DNA of 64,000 nucleotides, taken from contig OAPG01000004.1 of assembly GCA_900208305.1 (NCBI GenBank), forward strand, positions 248,001 through 312,000, given 5' to 3'. A model generated the notes under the pieces. The model searched no databases and was not told where the DNA came from. It saw only the letters and a list, made by a program, of their open reading frames with translations. Source of the stretch: Melanopsichium pennsylvanicum (lineage: Eukaryota; Basidiomycota; Ustilaginomycetes; Ustilaginales). A program made the translations under genes and the position numbers. Shown piece by piece: positions 21,801-30,572 of this stretch (the first letter of the stretch is position 1; every line of letters begins with the position of its first letter).

Positions 21801-22743
21801 TGTTGAAGAGCAGGTCGACAATGTTTGAAAAGTTGGAGTCCTCGGTTTGCTTTGTGAACCAACCGTCCCAGGCGAAAGCGGTACCGCACGCGAATGCAGC
21901 CAAGAGATCGTCGGAGCCTAGCAGTACGTTGACGCCCATGCTGGCGATAGCGAGCGAGATGTACTGAGCGACAAACGACTCTCGATCGATGAGCTTGTTC
22001 CTCTCGGAGAAGCGCATGAATTTGCGAGCGAGGTAGCCGATGAGCGCACCCAAGATGGTGCCGAGGATGATTTCGTAAGCCCATGTCTCGTAGAACCATT
22101 GTGCGATGGCGTGACCTGTATTGTCTCTGTTTTGGGTGAGATAGAGGGCTAGATAGAGGAAAGGGAAAGCGGCACCGTCATTACAGCCTGATTCGCACAT
22201 GAGCATGTGTCGGACGTGGGCTGGAACATGCTTCTCGGCCCATGGACCGCCGACTACGGCTTGAGCCAAGATGGGATCTGTTGGTGATACACACGCAGCG
22301 ACGACGAGGGAGTTGAGAAAATCGAGACCTGGGATGAGTGCGTAGATGAAGCATGCGCTGACAAGCCAGCCCCACGCCATGACGGGGCCAAGAAGCATGG
22401 CGATGGATTTCCAATGTCTTAGTAGATACTTTTTGGGCAATTCGACGCCGATGGCAAAGACGGAGAGAGCGATGGTGACGCGCATGACTTCGAGCGTGAC
22501 TTCATCTGTGGTAGCACCGCCGGGAGTGACGCCATCCTCGCCTCCCCAACGAGCCGGGTTGAAGAGGCCAATGGCGATTGGACCGACAATGATGCCGAAA
22601 GCAGCTGCGATGGGAGCTTCGCCGAGGTAAAGTCGCTCTTTGATGAAGAGAGATAGATAGGAAAAGATGCAGATGAAGAGGCCAAGACCGACATAGACGA
22701 TGTGAACGGGTGTGACCTCGAAAGGATGGAAGGCGGCCGCCAT
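18811..22743 (-). CDS. Plasma-membrane Na+/H+ antiporter, Nha1/Sod2 type
   Basis: A 1310-residue CPA1-family antiporter. The first about 440 residues hold some 12 membrane helices, with fungal Nha1 landmarks: FAIGVELPKKYL, SPTDPILAQAVVGG (T155-D156-P) and ESGCNDGAAFPF (N188-D189, the ion-binding pair). The remaining about 870 residues are a hydrophilic cytosolic tail, as in Nha1, rich in acidic and Ser/Arg stretches. A KEKEKE tract is encoded by a CCTTTT hexamer repeat at 19111-19142. Family role: export of Na+/Li+ and K+ in exchange for protons, with the tail tuning activity and salt response. The single exon runs from ATG 22741-22743. The large tail sustains many antisense frames, which I treat as shadows. 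Confidence 0.93.
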   Translation of the reverse strand: MAAAFHPFEVTPVHIVYVGLGLFICIFSYLSLFIKERLYLGEAPIAAAFGIIVGPIAIGLFNPARWGGEDGVTPGGATTDEVTLEVMRVTIALSVFAIGVELPKKYLLRHWKSIAMLLGPVMAWGWLVSACFIYALIPGLDFLNSLVVAACVSPTDPILAQAVVGGPWAEKHVPAHVRHMLMCESGCNDGAAFPFLYLALYLTQNRDNTGHAIAQWFYETWAYEIILGTILGALIGYLARKFMRFSERNKLIDRESFVAQYISLAIASMGVNVLLGSDDLLAAFACGTAFAWDGWFTKQTEDSNFSNIVDLLFNIATFIYIGALIPWHDFVDAEIGLSIWRLIVLAVCVLLLKRIPIILALWKFIPDIKTFREAIFCGHFGPMGVGAIFIATLGRSLMPEEVHEPPQTTNDVLALTIQPIVYFFVLCSIIVHGFTVPFFAFGKNARKRAHTLTRTWSRNPSMRDDEPNWMSRVRRVRTGEDIVINKDDISADKMSAQQLALIGRGAIGGYREDELRREHSNDENSATAAAESSSDSNDQEPSFVGLLNTRTERDLEKAEGFTPECNEKHDDDDELGNVAARRRACKDLDGIEDWEGSDEDFNPAADYLGDNCVEMRRYRERLRANKEAKLAHERAKRQSAEEEARVRASKEEQDLGEAPMDRDIIFGRVRAQDEDPACRDDREGQAHLYHDSSSKEKSGNPSEKDDGDWPKVRSWVEGHKLVLEYQKSYSDDPEVQVIPLTDAERDSLECSDAPAQEWVRQNHDELACFLGHNEHASWNASETISRLLENKVPHWWPKKNKKHYVKAEAPTEETKQEREERLNLMYGAISWAQDRRGEEEHDIPLRSRREGDEGEQEHDSMHANPTIVSALHDGSRGGRPIGPQDSSVPEGSHSAQDTEPTTSPARVSSRSSHHNSKHGGASKRGNLRKKVLCGQIGLSGRRRSSSKDEETDKEDPEDKCDVASDSDSRTVSSAPAGQAYATPRVMISEPASPALSRDRYAPRISPSSSFRALGDNSASKKGKSKEKFFPRSSSAGAGLAAPYRSQTDSAITSSPVLKASPSNARPSSSHRTQKEDRSSSSVQWLDIADHSHDRHQGHNHKPINPDGAAAFSRRASTYSGKELTRDSRVYHLSDDEDSTANSSDDDDDEEQKYGGLGFRDGMSKIGAFFSNFTAPKGEGMGNPGPTSHPHLFPSRSRHKQEEKEKEKEKEKETEVKSPKRSPVSSRSVRREDSEMENLRLPPASASAAVEPLSGSSASDRSTEGIDGRRDMQRRGGAPTGGGSGVSTPRVLLDLPTDDGPPVSPGSRPSE
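19111..19142. repeat. CCTTTT hexanucleotide tandem repeat
   Basis: About five copies of a TTTTCC unit inside the antiporter gene encode a Lys/Glu alternation near the C-terminus of the cytosolic tail. Confidence 0.75.
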
Positions 22744-23280
22744 TGTGACGCAAAGGAGAGTTGCGGGTGGATATGATTAGTGGTTGTAGGTTGTTGTGAT
22801 GTGTGCGAACGTTGGTCGATTAGAGCGAGAGCGAAAGGAATTAGGTTGTATTGCGACGTTGAAGAGAAGATGGTGCCGACATTCGCGTAACAAGAGCCAT
22901 TCACAATGACTGGATGAAAAGGTAAATTGGGATCGAGGATATGATGTTAAGAGTCATAGAAGCTGAATCGAGCTGAGTTTGTGTGTATGTGGTGCGTGTA
23001 TTGCGACGGGCTGATGATGGTAGAGTATGTTGATGTTTGTTATCTTGGGAAAAGCCGAGATGAAACTGAGGTGGATTCGAGGATGATCGTGCGAATGGGT
23101 TGAATTATAGTTGTGGATACGGTAACCGCGATGATGGTGCGTACATATGCGTAACCTAGTGTATAGGAGGTTAATGAGGTTGTTTAGGAGAACTCTAAGA
23201 TGATAACAGAGTGATACCTATACTCGGGTCGATAGAGGAAATGCCAGGAATGGCTAGAGTGTATACAATATTACCTTAGT

Positions 23281-23318
23281 TACTCACACTGAAAGTACAT
23301 ACTCACACTGAAAGTACA
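23281..23318. repeat. Tandem duplicate of a 19-bp unit
   Basis: Two perfect adjacent copies of TACTCACACTGAAAGTACA in the upstream region of the antiporter and Rtt109 genes. Confidence 0.85.
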
Positions 23319-23392
23319 TACTTGACACATTTCTAAATGACCTACAATGACTAACTTGACTCTTTTTGTGCACGTTGGAGGTCATTTCGCCC

Positions 23393-23433
23393 ATCATGAG
23401 CTGTTTTATCATGAGCTTTTTTTTCATGAGCTG
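23393..23433. repeat. Three phased CATGAGCT copies, 15-bp period
   Basis: CATGAGCT occurs at 23395, 23410 and 23425, each followed by a T-rich spacer. The exact 15-bp spacing suggests either a tandem repeat or a set of binding sites. Confidence 0.7.
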
Positions 23434-24039
23434 CTTTTACGTCGCTTTGTTATCTCAACCTTTCGAGCTGAATTTCCAAGGCGCCCAGCTCTATTAGTGT
23501 AACACATTCATCACACAAATTATGAGCCATAATAGAGTCAGCATTTGAGCAGTCGTTGTCATATTGATCATGATGATCATGATGGGTATGGACTCGAACT
23601 ACCAAAAGGGATAAGCAACGTGTAAAATGCTATGTTATGCCAAATGGAAATTTCGATGCAAACACAAAGTCTTGGCACAGTAGTCTGAGTGTCTCGCAGC
23701 GCACAGTGTCATCACTTTTTGGCCATGCTTACCAATGTTAGGCCTAAGTAGTTTACATTATAATAAAAAAGCGAGGAAAATCGTGAACAACGCGCAAAGT
23801 GGATGTGTAGAATTGACGCGTTGATTTTGGCGCGTCAACAGATCGGATAGTAGGCGAATAATTTGGCTGTCGCTGTTGCTGTTAAATTGGCGCCAAAGAC
23901 AAAATCAAAGGGTCCATCCTCTCACCTTCTCGACTTCTTCTTCTTCTTGTTGTCCTCCCTTTGCTCCCTGCTCTGGGTTACCGCTTAACTCATCCACCCA
24001 ATACGCTACATCTGAATCCCTCTTACAAGATCGTGCACC

Positions 24040-26346
24040 ATGACCTCAATCAAACAATCCTCACTATTGGCTACCATCAAAACAGCTCTCGAAGCATCCC
24101 CACCAGCTGTCAGCGAAAGCGGTACGCTTAGACTGCACACCCTCTTCACTATCCCTCGTCAAGTCAAATCTCTCTATCCTCTAGCCCATATTCATCCAAC
24201 TGACCTCGATTTCAACAAGCACTCGCAACCCATCAGCGCTTTGGAAGAGCGAATCTTTATCACTGCCTCCTGGGCTCCCTCTACCCCCGCACCCTCCTCA
24301 TCCTCATCCTCATCCTCATCCTCCTCCTCTTCTTCTTCTTCTTCTTCTTCATCAGAGTGCAAAGATGAAGGCGAAAAAAGTCATACACAAGCAGGAGCTG
24401 CCCCGTTGCTAGTATTAGCTATGGAGCTCTACCTATACACAATCTCAGAACTCGGTTCCGCGGTTCTGTATATTTCTAAGCTCGACAGCTCAGGATGGGG
24501 ACCTGCATCCATCCCTTCTTCTCTTCGACACACTCTATCAGATATCGTCTTTCAACAAAACCCAGGCAAAAAGTTTGGAAACACTCTGACTGCAACCCTC
24601 ACCTCGGCAATCACACAGCATTTCTCCTCGTTTCAGCATTGGCACAAAAGCGCGGTGCAAGTATCTCACCTTTCCGTGCACATCCTAGCGCGCAGCCAAA
24701 GAGCATACTTGTTTCCAAGTAGTCCGGAGAATAAGTATAAAAAGGTACTCTCCGATGGCGCCTTGATCAAGTGGTGGAGATCAGTCATGTCACACGTCGT
24801 CGTGTCTACCACAGACAATTCTTCGCCTATCAGAAAGCTTAGCAAAAGTACACAACACATAGATGCGAGGGCGTTTTACCTGATCCCCGGGTACAACGAG
24901 CTCGAAAGCCATCCCCTTGTACCACTCATCAAGCACGACTCTTCAAGCACTACCAACCACGCTTCATCTAGCCTTGGCACTCCAGATCAGATCCTCAAAC
25001 AGGCACAATGGACATATGGTCATCCATACAGCTCAGCTGGCTCACACTGCGACTCAAAATCCCTACCGCCCCTCCCTCTTCATTGGTCTACATCCAGCTT
25101 TGTACTTTCTCATACCAATCCAACTTCAGTCGTCAAGAATCAAGACGATCCAGCCAAACCTGATTACCATCCGAAAAAGGTTCGAGTGGTGCCAACGCTA
25201 ATGCCGCATTTCTCGGATGACCCTAAAACAAGGTTCTTGGATGAATTGGCTAGGGATGCACACGAACATAGTGGGTGGAAGAACAAGAGTCGCACTACCA
25301 CCGCAACACCTAAAGATGCAGAGGTGGATGCACCTGGAGTGACTCGCGAAGAAAAGGAGAATGGGATAGCAGTTGAATTTGACGTGAAAGAATTCAAGCG
25401 CGAGACGAACGAATCGAAACAGGTAGCTAAGCGACACGCTCAAGAGTCGGGTAAGAATGGTGCGAACGATGACAATGGTAAGAAGCGGTCGCGATCATCC
25501 GAATCAATGGAGGACGCTCAAAATGATGATGACGAAAAGAACGGAAAACGAGCCAAGAAGAACACACCCGAACCTGGTGCTAAAGGAGCAATCATATCAA
25601 CAACAGGAGGCGCTGGAGGTGGTTCGTCTGGCGTGCCACTAGTCACCATCCGAGCTTTAATGCGGGAGCGACAAGCGATGGATGATCTACCTATCGACGA
25701 GTTTTGGGAACGTATGGGCTTCCGTCAAGAATGTTGCTCTGGCAACGCCGTTGGTGTCCTCGTCATTCTTTTCACCCGTCCTCCCACAGCTCCTATTTCT
25801 TCTTTTGCTACTCCTACTTGCTCTTCCACTTCTAACAAGGAAGAAGTAATTTCAACGGCAGTGTTGGAACGTCAACCTCTGTCCATACCGTACAAAATTT
25901 TGGAAGATCTAGTGTTCAAATCACTCATGAAGGATAGTTGCGAATGGAACAAATTGAATCTTTCTCAAGCACTTACACAAACTTGGTTCAATAGTGTGGA
26001 TAAACACGTTCGTCGTAAAGGTGGTGCATCGCAGTATGATTTGGATAACCAAGCAAAGTGTCAAGGAAAGAATGGGAAAGAGGGGGAAATACTGATTGGT
26101 CAAGGTTTGATTTGGGATGACGTGAAACTAGTGGGTCCAACATCAGCGCAGATTGACAAAGCCAAGGAGCAACAACAACAACAGCAGCAGCACCAGCACC
26201 AGCAGCAGCAGCACAATGGGACAAAAGGAAGTGGTAATGATGCAGCAAATGGTGGTAGTAGTGGTTGTGATGGTGGTGCTGATTCAAACGCGGGAGTGAC
26301 AATCACGATGCTTAGTGTCAAGAGAAAGAAGAGGCCTACCACATAA
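24040..26346 (+). CDS. RTT109: Histone H3-K56 acetyltransferase Rtt109
   Basis: A 768-residue protein matching the fungal KAT11/Rtt109 fold in several blocks. AMELYLYTISELGSAVLYISKLDSSG (about 128-153) corresponds to the early core strands. YLFPSSPENKYKKVLSDGALIKWWRSVM (about 223-250) matches the Rtt109 YLFP..S..K..L.G..L..WW signature. HFSDDPKTRFLDELARD (about 389-405) matches the FPDDPKARF loop. FWERMGFRQECCSG (about 555) precedes the last core strands, and the C-terminus ends in a basic VKRKKRP tail. Rtt109, with Vps75 or Asf1, acetylates H3K56 (and K9/K27) during S phase. The protein is much longer than budding-yeast Rtt109 (about 436 aa) because of a Ser tract (24295-24355), a charged KKR-rich insertion before the last core block and a Gln/His tract near the end. 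Confidence 0.87.
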   Translation: MTSIKQSSLLATIKTALEASPPAVSESGTLRLHTLFTIPRQVKSLYPLAHIHPTDLDFNKHSQPISALEERIFITASWAPSTPAPSSSSSSSSSSSSSSSSSSSSECKDEGEKSHTQAGAAPLLVLAMELYLYTISELGSAVLYISKLDSSGWGPASIPSSLRHTLSDIVFQQNPGKKFGNTLTATLTSAITQHFSSFQHWHKSAVQVSHLSVHILARSQRAYLFPSSPENKYKKVLSDGALIKWWRSVMSHVVVSTTDNSSPIRKLSKSTQHIDARAFYLIPGYNELESHPLVPLIKHDSSSTTNHASSSLGTPDQILKQAQWTYGHPYSSAGSHCDSKSLPPLPLHWSTSSFVLSHTNPTSVVKNQDDPAKPDYHPKKVRVVPTLMPHFSDDPKTRFLDELARDAHEHSGWKNKSRTTTATPKDAEVDAPGVTREEKENGIAVEFDVKEFKRETNESKQVAKRHAQESGKNGANDDNGKKRSRSSESMEDAQNDDDEKNGKRAKKNTPEPGAKGAIISTTGGAGGGSSGVPLVTIRALMRERQAMDDLPIDEFWERMGFRQECCSGNAVGVLVILFTRPPTAPISSFATPTCSSTSNKEEVISTAVLERQPLSIPYKILEDLVFKSLMKDSCEWNKLNLSQALTQTWFNSVDKHVRRKGGASQYDLDNQAKCQGKNGKEGEILIGQGLIWDDVKLVGPTSAQIDKAKEQQQQQQQHQHQQQQHNGTKGSGNDAANGGSSGCDGGADSNAGVTITMLSVKRKKRPTT

Positions 26347-26563
26347 GATCAAATCAGGACTCAGACATCATGGATCCAACTAAAAACACTTTGACCCAAC
26401 AGCGTAGGATGGAGCAGGAACGCATTGCTCTGTAACATCGCCGCACTCTTGACATTATTGACTAAGTCTAGATGCGTACTTTGTTACTTGAAATCTGCAT
26501 CTTAAGGTTTTTTATACTGGTCAACTGAATCCACTTGGCGTCGTCGGAACAGAAATGTTGGTC

Positions 26564-27421
26564 TCATCCAATCGTTTCTCCCAACCCAACCAAAAAGATA
26601 CCAAATTTCTGTTCAAACCAGCTTTGAGCATCTAACAACTTTCCATAACTTCCTATCATATGACTTGTACCAATTTCAGTCACATTCATATCAACATAGT
26701 TGTGGATTAAATTGTTCCTAACTCCGATTTCTCTCGCTTTTGAACCTAAAATCAAATCCCAATTTGGTGGAGGACTTTTCCAAACCCCGTCTTGATTACG
26801 CATATGACTTCGATCACTTGCAAACCAATTCAAGAAGTGATTGGCAGGCACTAGACGAAATTGAGGTCGAAAATCTTTCGGAATCATCGATTTCAATTCC
26901 GATCGAAATGTATGGTAATTGTATTCTTCCAATCGAATCACTTTGAGCGATTCTGAAGAGGTTGAAGAAAGGTTCGAGTCGATATCGTATACCCAGCTTT
27001 GAGACCAGCTCAAATCTTGATTGTTTTTAAAGCAAAAAGGTGCAGCAATCGAGTTAGTGGAAGTGAGGCAAAGGAGATCAAGTGGAACAAGATGACACGT
27101 TGCCAAGGCTACGACGTGATAGTCCCAAATCACAGGATAGCCTAGGTTGGGAAGATTGGACGCTTTCTGTTGATGAAGAAGTACAGCTTTTTCCGGATTG
27201 CTAATAAAGACGCTGTACAGGTCCCATATGGGTATGAACTGGATCGGTTGTAAGGACGATGTGGTTTTTGTTGTGGAATTGATCTTGGCAGTTTTCACAG
27301 CGGTCTGATTGATATCCGAGAGCTGAGAAGTGATATGCGAAATTGAATGGTAGACATTTTGCTCGCAGTAGCACGACGTGTAGAGCAGAGCAATCGGGAA
27401 CGGTGGGGGGCTGATAGTGGA
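26564..27421 (-). CDS. Protein N-terminal glutamine amidohydrolase (WDYHV family), 5' exon unresolved
   Basis: The minus-strand frame encodes the whole NTAQ1 core: the YTSCYCEQNVY block, with the catalytic Cys codon at 27371-27373, the name-giving VIWDYHVVAL motif (His), the YDID motif (Asp) and FASDRSHMRNQDGVWKSPPP, which is nearly identical to the animal enzyme. NTAQ1 converts N-terminal Gln to Glu, feeding the Arg/N-degron pathway. No ATG precedes the catalytic Cys in this frame: an in-frame TAG lies at 27422-27424, and what looks like the first codon at 27298 is an internal GTG. An upstream exon is therefore required. One consistent candidate is 27528-27611 (28 codons, ATG at 27609-27611) joined by a 106-bp intron with donor GTATATGC and acceptor TCTAG, giving 313 residues. 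That exon is unproven. Confidence 0.85.
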   Translation of the reverse strand, partial: STISPPPFPIALLYTSCYCEQNVYHSISHITSQLSDINQTAVKTAKINSTTKTTSSLQPIQFIPIWDLYSVFISNPEKAVLLHQQKASNLPNLGYPVIWDYHVVALATCHLVPLDLLCLTSTNSIAAPFCFKNNQDLSWSQSWVYDIDSNLSSTSSESLKVIRLEEYNYHTFRSELKSMIPKDFRPQFRLVPANHFLNWFASDRSHMRNQDGVWKSPPPNWDLILGSKAREIGVRNNLIHNYVDMNVTEIGTSHMIGSYGKLLDAQSWFEQKFGIFLVGLGETIG

Positions 27422-27424
27422 CTA

Positions 27425-29262
27425 GACCTCTTCAAGATCCTCTTTGCTGACTAGAACTGTTTCGCTGTTGGTACGGCCATGTACACTGACTTGGCTTGAT
27501 TGGACGAGCGAATTTCTTTGCATATACTGAGCTGCATCGGCTTGAGTCAGTAAAGCTGCAAACTTGCTCATCCAAATCAAGAGCGTTGGCCCTTGAGGTT
27601 TCCTCCGACATTGGGCTAATGACGACTTTTGTGTGCATCGTACCGCGATGGCAGTGTCCGAGTCGCTGATTTGGTGAAGCTCTGCGCTTGTGAAGGCAGG
27701 TTTTTTTAAAGCGAGCTAGCGCTGAGAAGTATATCATCGTCATCCTGGTCAAAGGCAGCATGGTAGCTGGTCGGATTGCTCGGTCAAGGCAGCTGTTGGT
27801 TGAAAAGTGCTTGAAGAAGGAAAGGTCCATTACTTTTATTATTAATAAGTTGATTTGAGAGTTCAAAAGCAAGGAAAGAGCGGTTTCGGTGCTCACCGTC
27901 TTGATGCAATGACTTCTCTAGCCCAGGTCGGGATTTGAAAGATGTTTTCCCGATTCGATCAAACTGCCGATACTGCGTGAGCCATCTGGATGGTGGTAGT
28001 GCTCGTGCTCACGATCAGGCACACACGGTCGTCGACCCCGCTTGAACAAAGTTTGTGTTTGCTTGAGTTAACCTACCCCAAATACCTGAGTCTCATTCAC
28101 CTCCCCCCTGCCCCCAAAGCCGTACGATGTCGTCCCAAAACTCGCAAGGCACGCACTTTGAGCTCAACTCACTGCGTCCGGACACCAGGCAAGGGCTGAT
28201 CTTGCTATCAAACAGCGGTGAAGCCCATAAGCTTGCTGCAGAAGACAATGAAACGACATTCTCTCCAGTCCGGCACCCAACCTCAAGCCCGCTTCGCTTA
28301 CAGTCTGTGTTCAGCGACTCTTAACAGTCCGTGCAAGCAATGCACACTTGTCAATTCACTGTCACACCAGCGCTGTCTCAGTTGTCCGTGTCAAATAGTA
28401 GTGTTCACTGGCATCACCTGTTGCTCGAGATTCTGGCCTGGGCAGTGCTTGCCCATAATCCAGTACTTTGCAACAACAACAGCAAGAACAAGTTTGCGTG
28501 GACTGACATTCTGAACAAGTTCAATTCCGCTGCTTCTCTGCATGTTGTTCCTCAGCAAGACTTACATGTTCTCAAGCAAAAGTTTTTGGGTGCCAATCAA
28601 GAAGCGTAGGGCTCAAGACAAGAGACTGTCACATTCAACAGGAATCAACAAGGATATGGACAAATACACGCAGATGCTGGACAATTACATTTGTATCAAA
28701 GGAACCGCAATCTTGGGTTGTTGTTGCAGCCCTAGAAAACGGACAGCTACCGAGCTGAACAATGTAGCAACACCTTGAATATCTCAGGGAACATGATAAA
28801 CTCACGACCACACAACTTTCTCAGGCCAAGTTATCAAGATGCAGACGACGTCGTGATGCGATGGTCTCTTCATCGCGACGACTCCGCTTATGCACGTCTG
28901 CATTCAAAAGCCATCGAGACAACTCCAAGTCATCGCGATGGAGGTACACCCAAACCGCTTTAACAATTGAGATACAGGCACGCGCATATTTCGACGTGCA
29001 TAAACCTAGTTCAAACTCAATCCAAGCGAGCACAAAGAGACCTTGTCTCGTCATCATTCCGGCATAGCACTCACCAGTGATGACAAAACATGCAAACAGC
29101 ACACAAAGACATATCGGCGAGCGAAAAGTAGCGGATGATACTCTCTGCAATTGCATCCATCCAAAGATATAAGCACAAAGATTATTTGACAAGATGGCAA
29201 GAAAAACAAACTGATGTTCGACCGGATCCTCAGCCTCTCGAATCGAATGACACCCCACACCT
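27425..29262. other. Intergenic region of about 1.8 kb
   Basis: Lies between NTAQ1 (-) and the 3' end of the Mpo1 gene (-). It probably includes the missing NTAQ1 first exon (candidate 27528-27611) and holds the possible broken ORF at 28127-28609. From 28780 to 29262 I see no supported feature. Confidence 0.45.
28127..28609 (+). pseudogene. Possible broken ORF of about 160 codons with one in-frame stop
   Basis: An ATG at 28127 opens a frame that stops at TAA 28322-28324 after 65 codons, then continues open in the same frame to TAG 28607-28609. The second half contains KNKFAWTDILNKFN and a leucine-spaced LHVLKQKFLG segment, reminiscent of Myb/SANT-like domains of transposon-derived proteins. 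That resemblance is weak. I find no good splice pair that would remove the stop. A decayed gene, an unusually spliced small gene or chance are all possible. Confidence 0.22.
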
Positions 29263-30019
29263 TCAGTAAGCTTTTCCCTTCTTAGCTTTGGCCCTCTCGG
29301 ACCTGAACTTGGTCACCATCACGCCCACCTCGTTCTTGAGCTCCTTTTGCAGCTGTGGTCTGTATCCAAAGTGGAAAATGACTTCCAACCACACAAAGAA
29401 AGGAGCCAACACCACTGCTCCGAGCAAGTTGTCCAACAATGCCGGAGCCCTGCCTTCGTGTACACCATGACCATAGAACTGAGAAACCCAGCCAAACGCC
29501 TTGATACCAATTGCAATCTTGGTTACATCGGGATGAGTGCGGGCGAGAAAAGTGGATCCATACCATAGAGCGTACCAAATTGGTGCAAGGAGCAGGGCTG
29601 CGGTGGTGTCCAGAATGGCATAGTAGAGCCAGTAGATGCCCATGAACAACGTTGCAAGGTTTAGCTGCGCATACTGAAATACCGAAGCAGGTAGGATAGA
29701 GGAGAAAAGGGAACCAGTTTGAGAGAGATAGGCGGCGACAAGGGGAGAGTGGTCCTGGATCCAAGGGAAGATGGAGCCTTGCTTTGCAAGTAGCGCTGCC
29801 GTAGCACTGGACATCTCAAGTCGAACAAGAGTATCAGGAAGAAGCAATTCTAGTGTAAGCAAGAAATTTTGTGACAGGAAACTAGATTGAATTCAAGACT
29901 CACAAGATGATCGACGGTACCCCAATAATGTGAATGCCAACGTTGACTGGGTTGGTATGGTAAGCGCCATAAAAGGCAAGCTGTTTCTTGAGATTGAACG
30001 GGTTTGCTGTAGCCGACAT
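29263..30019 (-). CDS. Mpo1/DUF962 2-hydroxy fatty acid dioxygenase (2 exons)
   Basis: Model: exon 1 29904-30019, intron 29807-29903 (97 bp, GTGAGT..CCAG), exon 2 29263-29806, 219 residues. The N-terminus carries AFYGAYHTNPVNVGIHIIGVP, the DUF962 opening block with its conserved histidines, and the second histidine cluster is QFYGHGVHEGRAPALLDNL. Four hydrophobic segments fit the ER-membrane topology. In yeast Mpo1 is an Fe2+-dependent dioxygenase in alpha-oxidation of 2-hydroxy fatty acids during phytosphingosine breakdown, with those histidines as metal ligands. The exon 2 acceptor at 29807-29808 is the one whose phase rejoins the frame and gives VPSIIFATAALLAK; an earlier AG would introduce a stop. 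The C-terminus is lysine-rich (AKAKKGKAY), consistent with an ER-retrieval-like tail. Confidence 0.86.
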
Positions 30020-30572
30020 GATTTGCTGCTACACTTTTAGGGGGCGACTAGAGTGGAATTTTTTATTCTTTTCTGATGTCAAAGCGGATGGTGTTGATGG
30101 AGGTGGAGAGTGAGGAAGATCTGAGTGTGTGCTGTAAATTTATTGTACAGTATGTGAGTGTGATGGTGATAATAGCGTAAATTCATTGTATAAATGTCGA
30201 GCTTCTGGATGGTTGATACGCCGAATAGCCGGAGCACAAATTCAGTGTGAGTGATTGTGTGATTCTCGTCCCTCACAATCACGATCCGCGTGAAAAGGGT
30301 TATCAACATCGGTAGCCCGATTCCAATCTTCAAACCCGATTGGAAGGTTGTCCTCCACGTTGAAGCCTTCAGTGTTTGTTCTTTAACACCTTTTTGGTTG
30401 CTGCACGAACCATTTCTTTCCCATCGTGCATGTATCTTTGCCGCAAATTGGCAACCTCTCGTCATCGTACGACCTGAAGGGTCATCATCATCCTCAAATC
30501 TTTCATCAACATCATCATAACATTCACCAGCGTTACTGCAAAACGTTATTGCAAAAAGGTGTCGTAAATACC
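30020..30572. other. Divergent promoter region of the Mpo1 and Derlin genes
   Basis: About 550 bp. It contains two related motif copies 43 bp apart, GTAAATTTATTGTA at 30134-30147 and GTAAATTCATTGTA at 30177-30190. The first runs into a TACAGTA element. No coding frame is supported. Confidence 0.55.

Larger units (their letters stand above)
22744..24039. other. 1.3-kb gene-free divergent region with short tandem repeats
   Basis: Shared upstream region of the antiporter (-) and Rtt109 (+) genes. No frame of 60 codons or more lies in about 22905-24039, which is unusual for this window. It contains a 19-bp unit twice in tandem at 23281-23318 (TACTCACACTGAAAGTACA) and CATGAGCT three times at exactly 15-bp spacing (23395, 23410, 23425). 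A TGATCATGATGATCATGATG-like block lies near 23565-23584. A pyrimidine-rich leader precedes the Rtt109 ATG. Confidence 0.6.
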
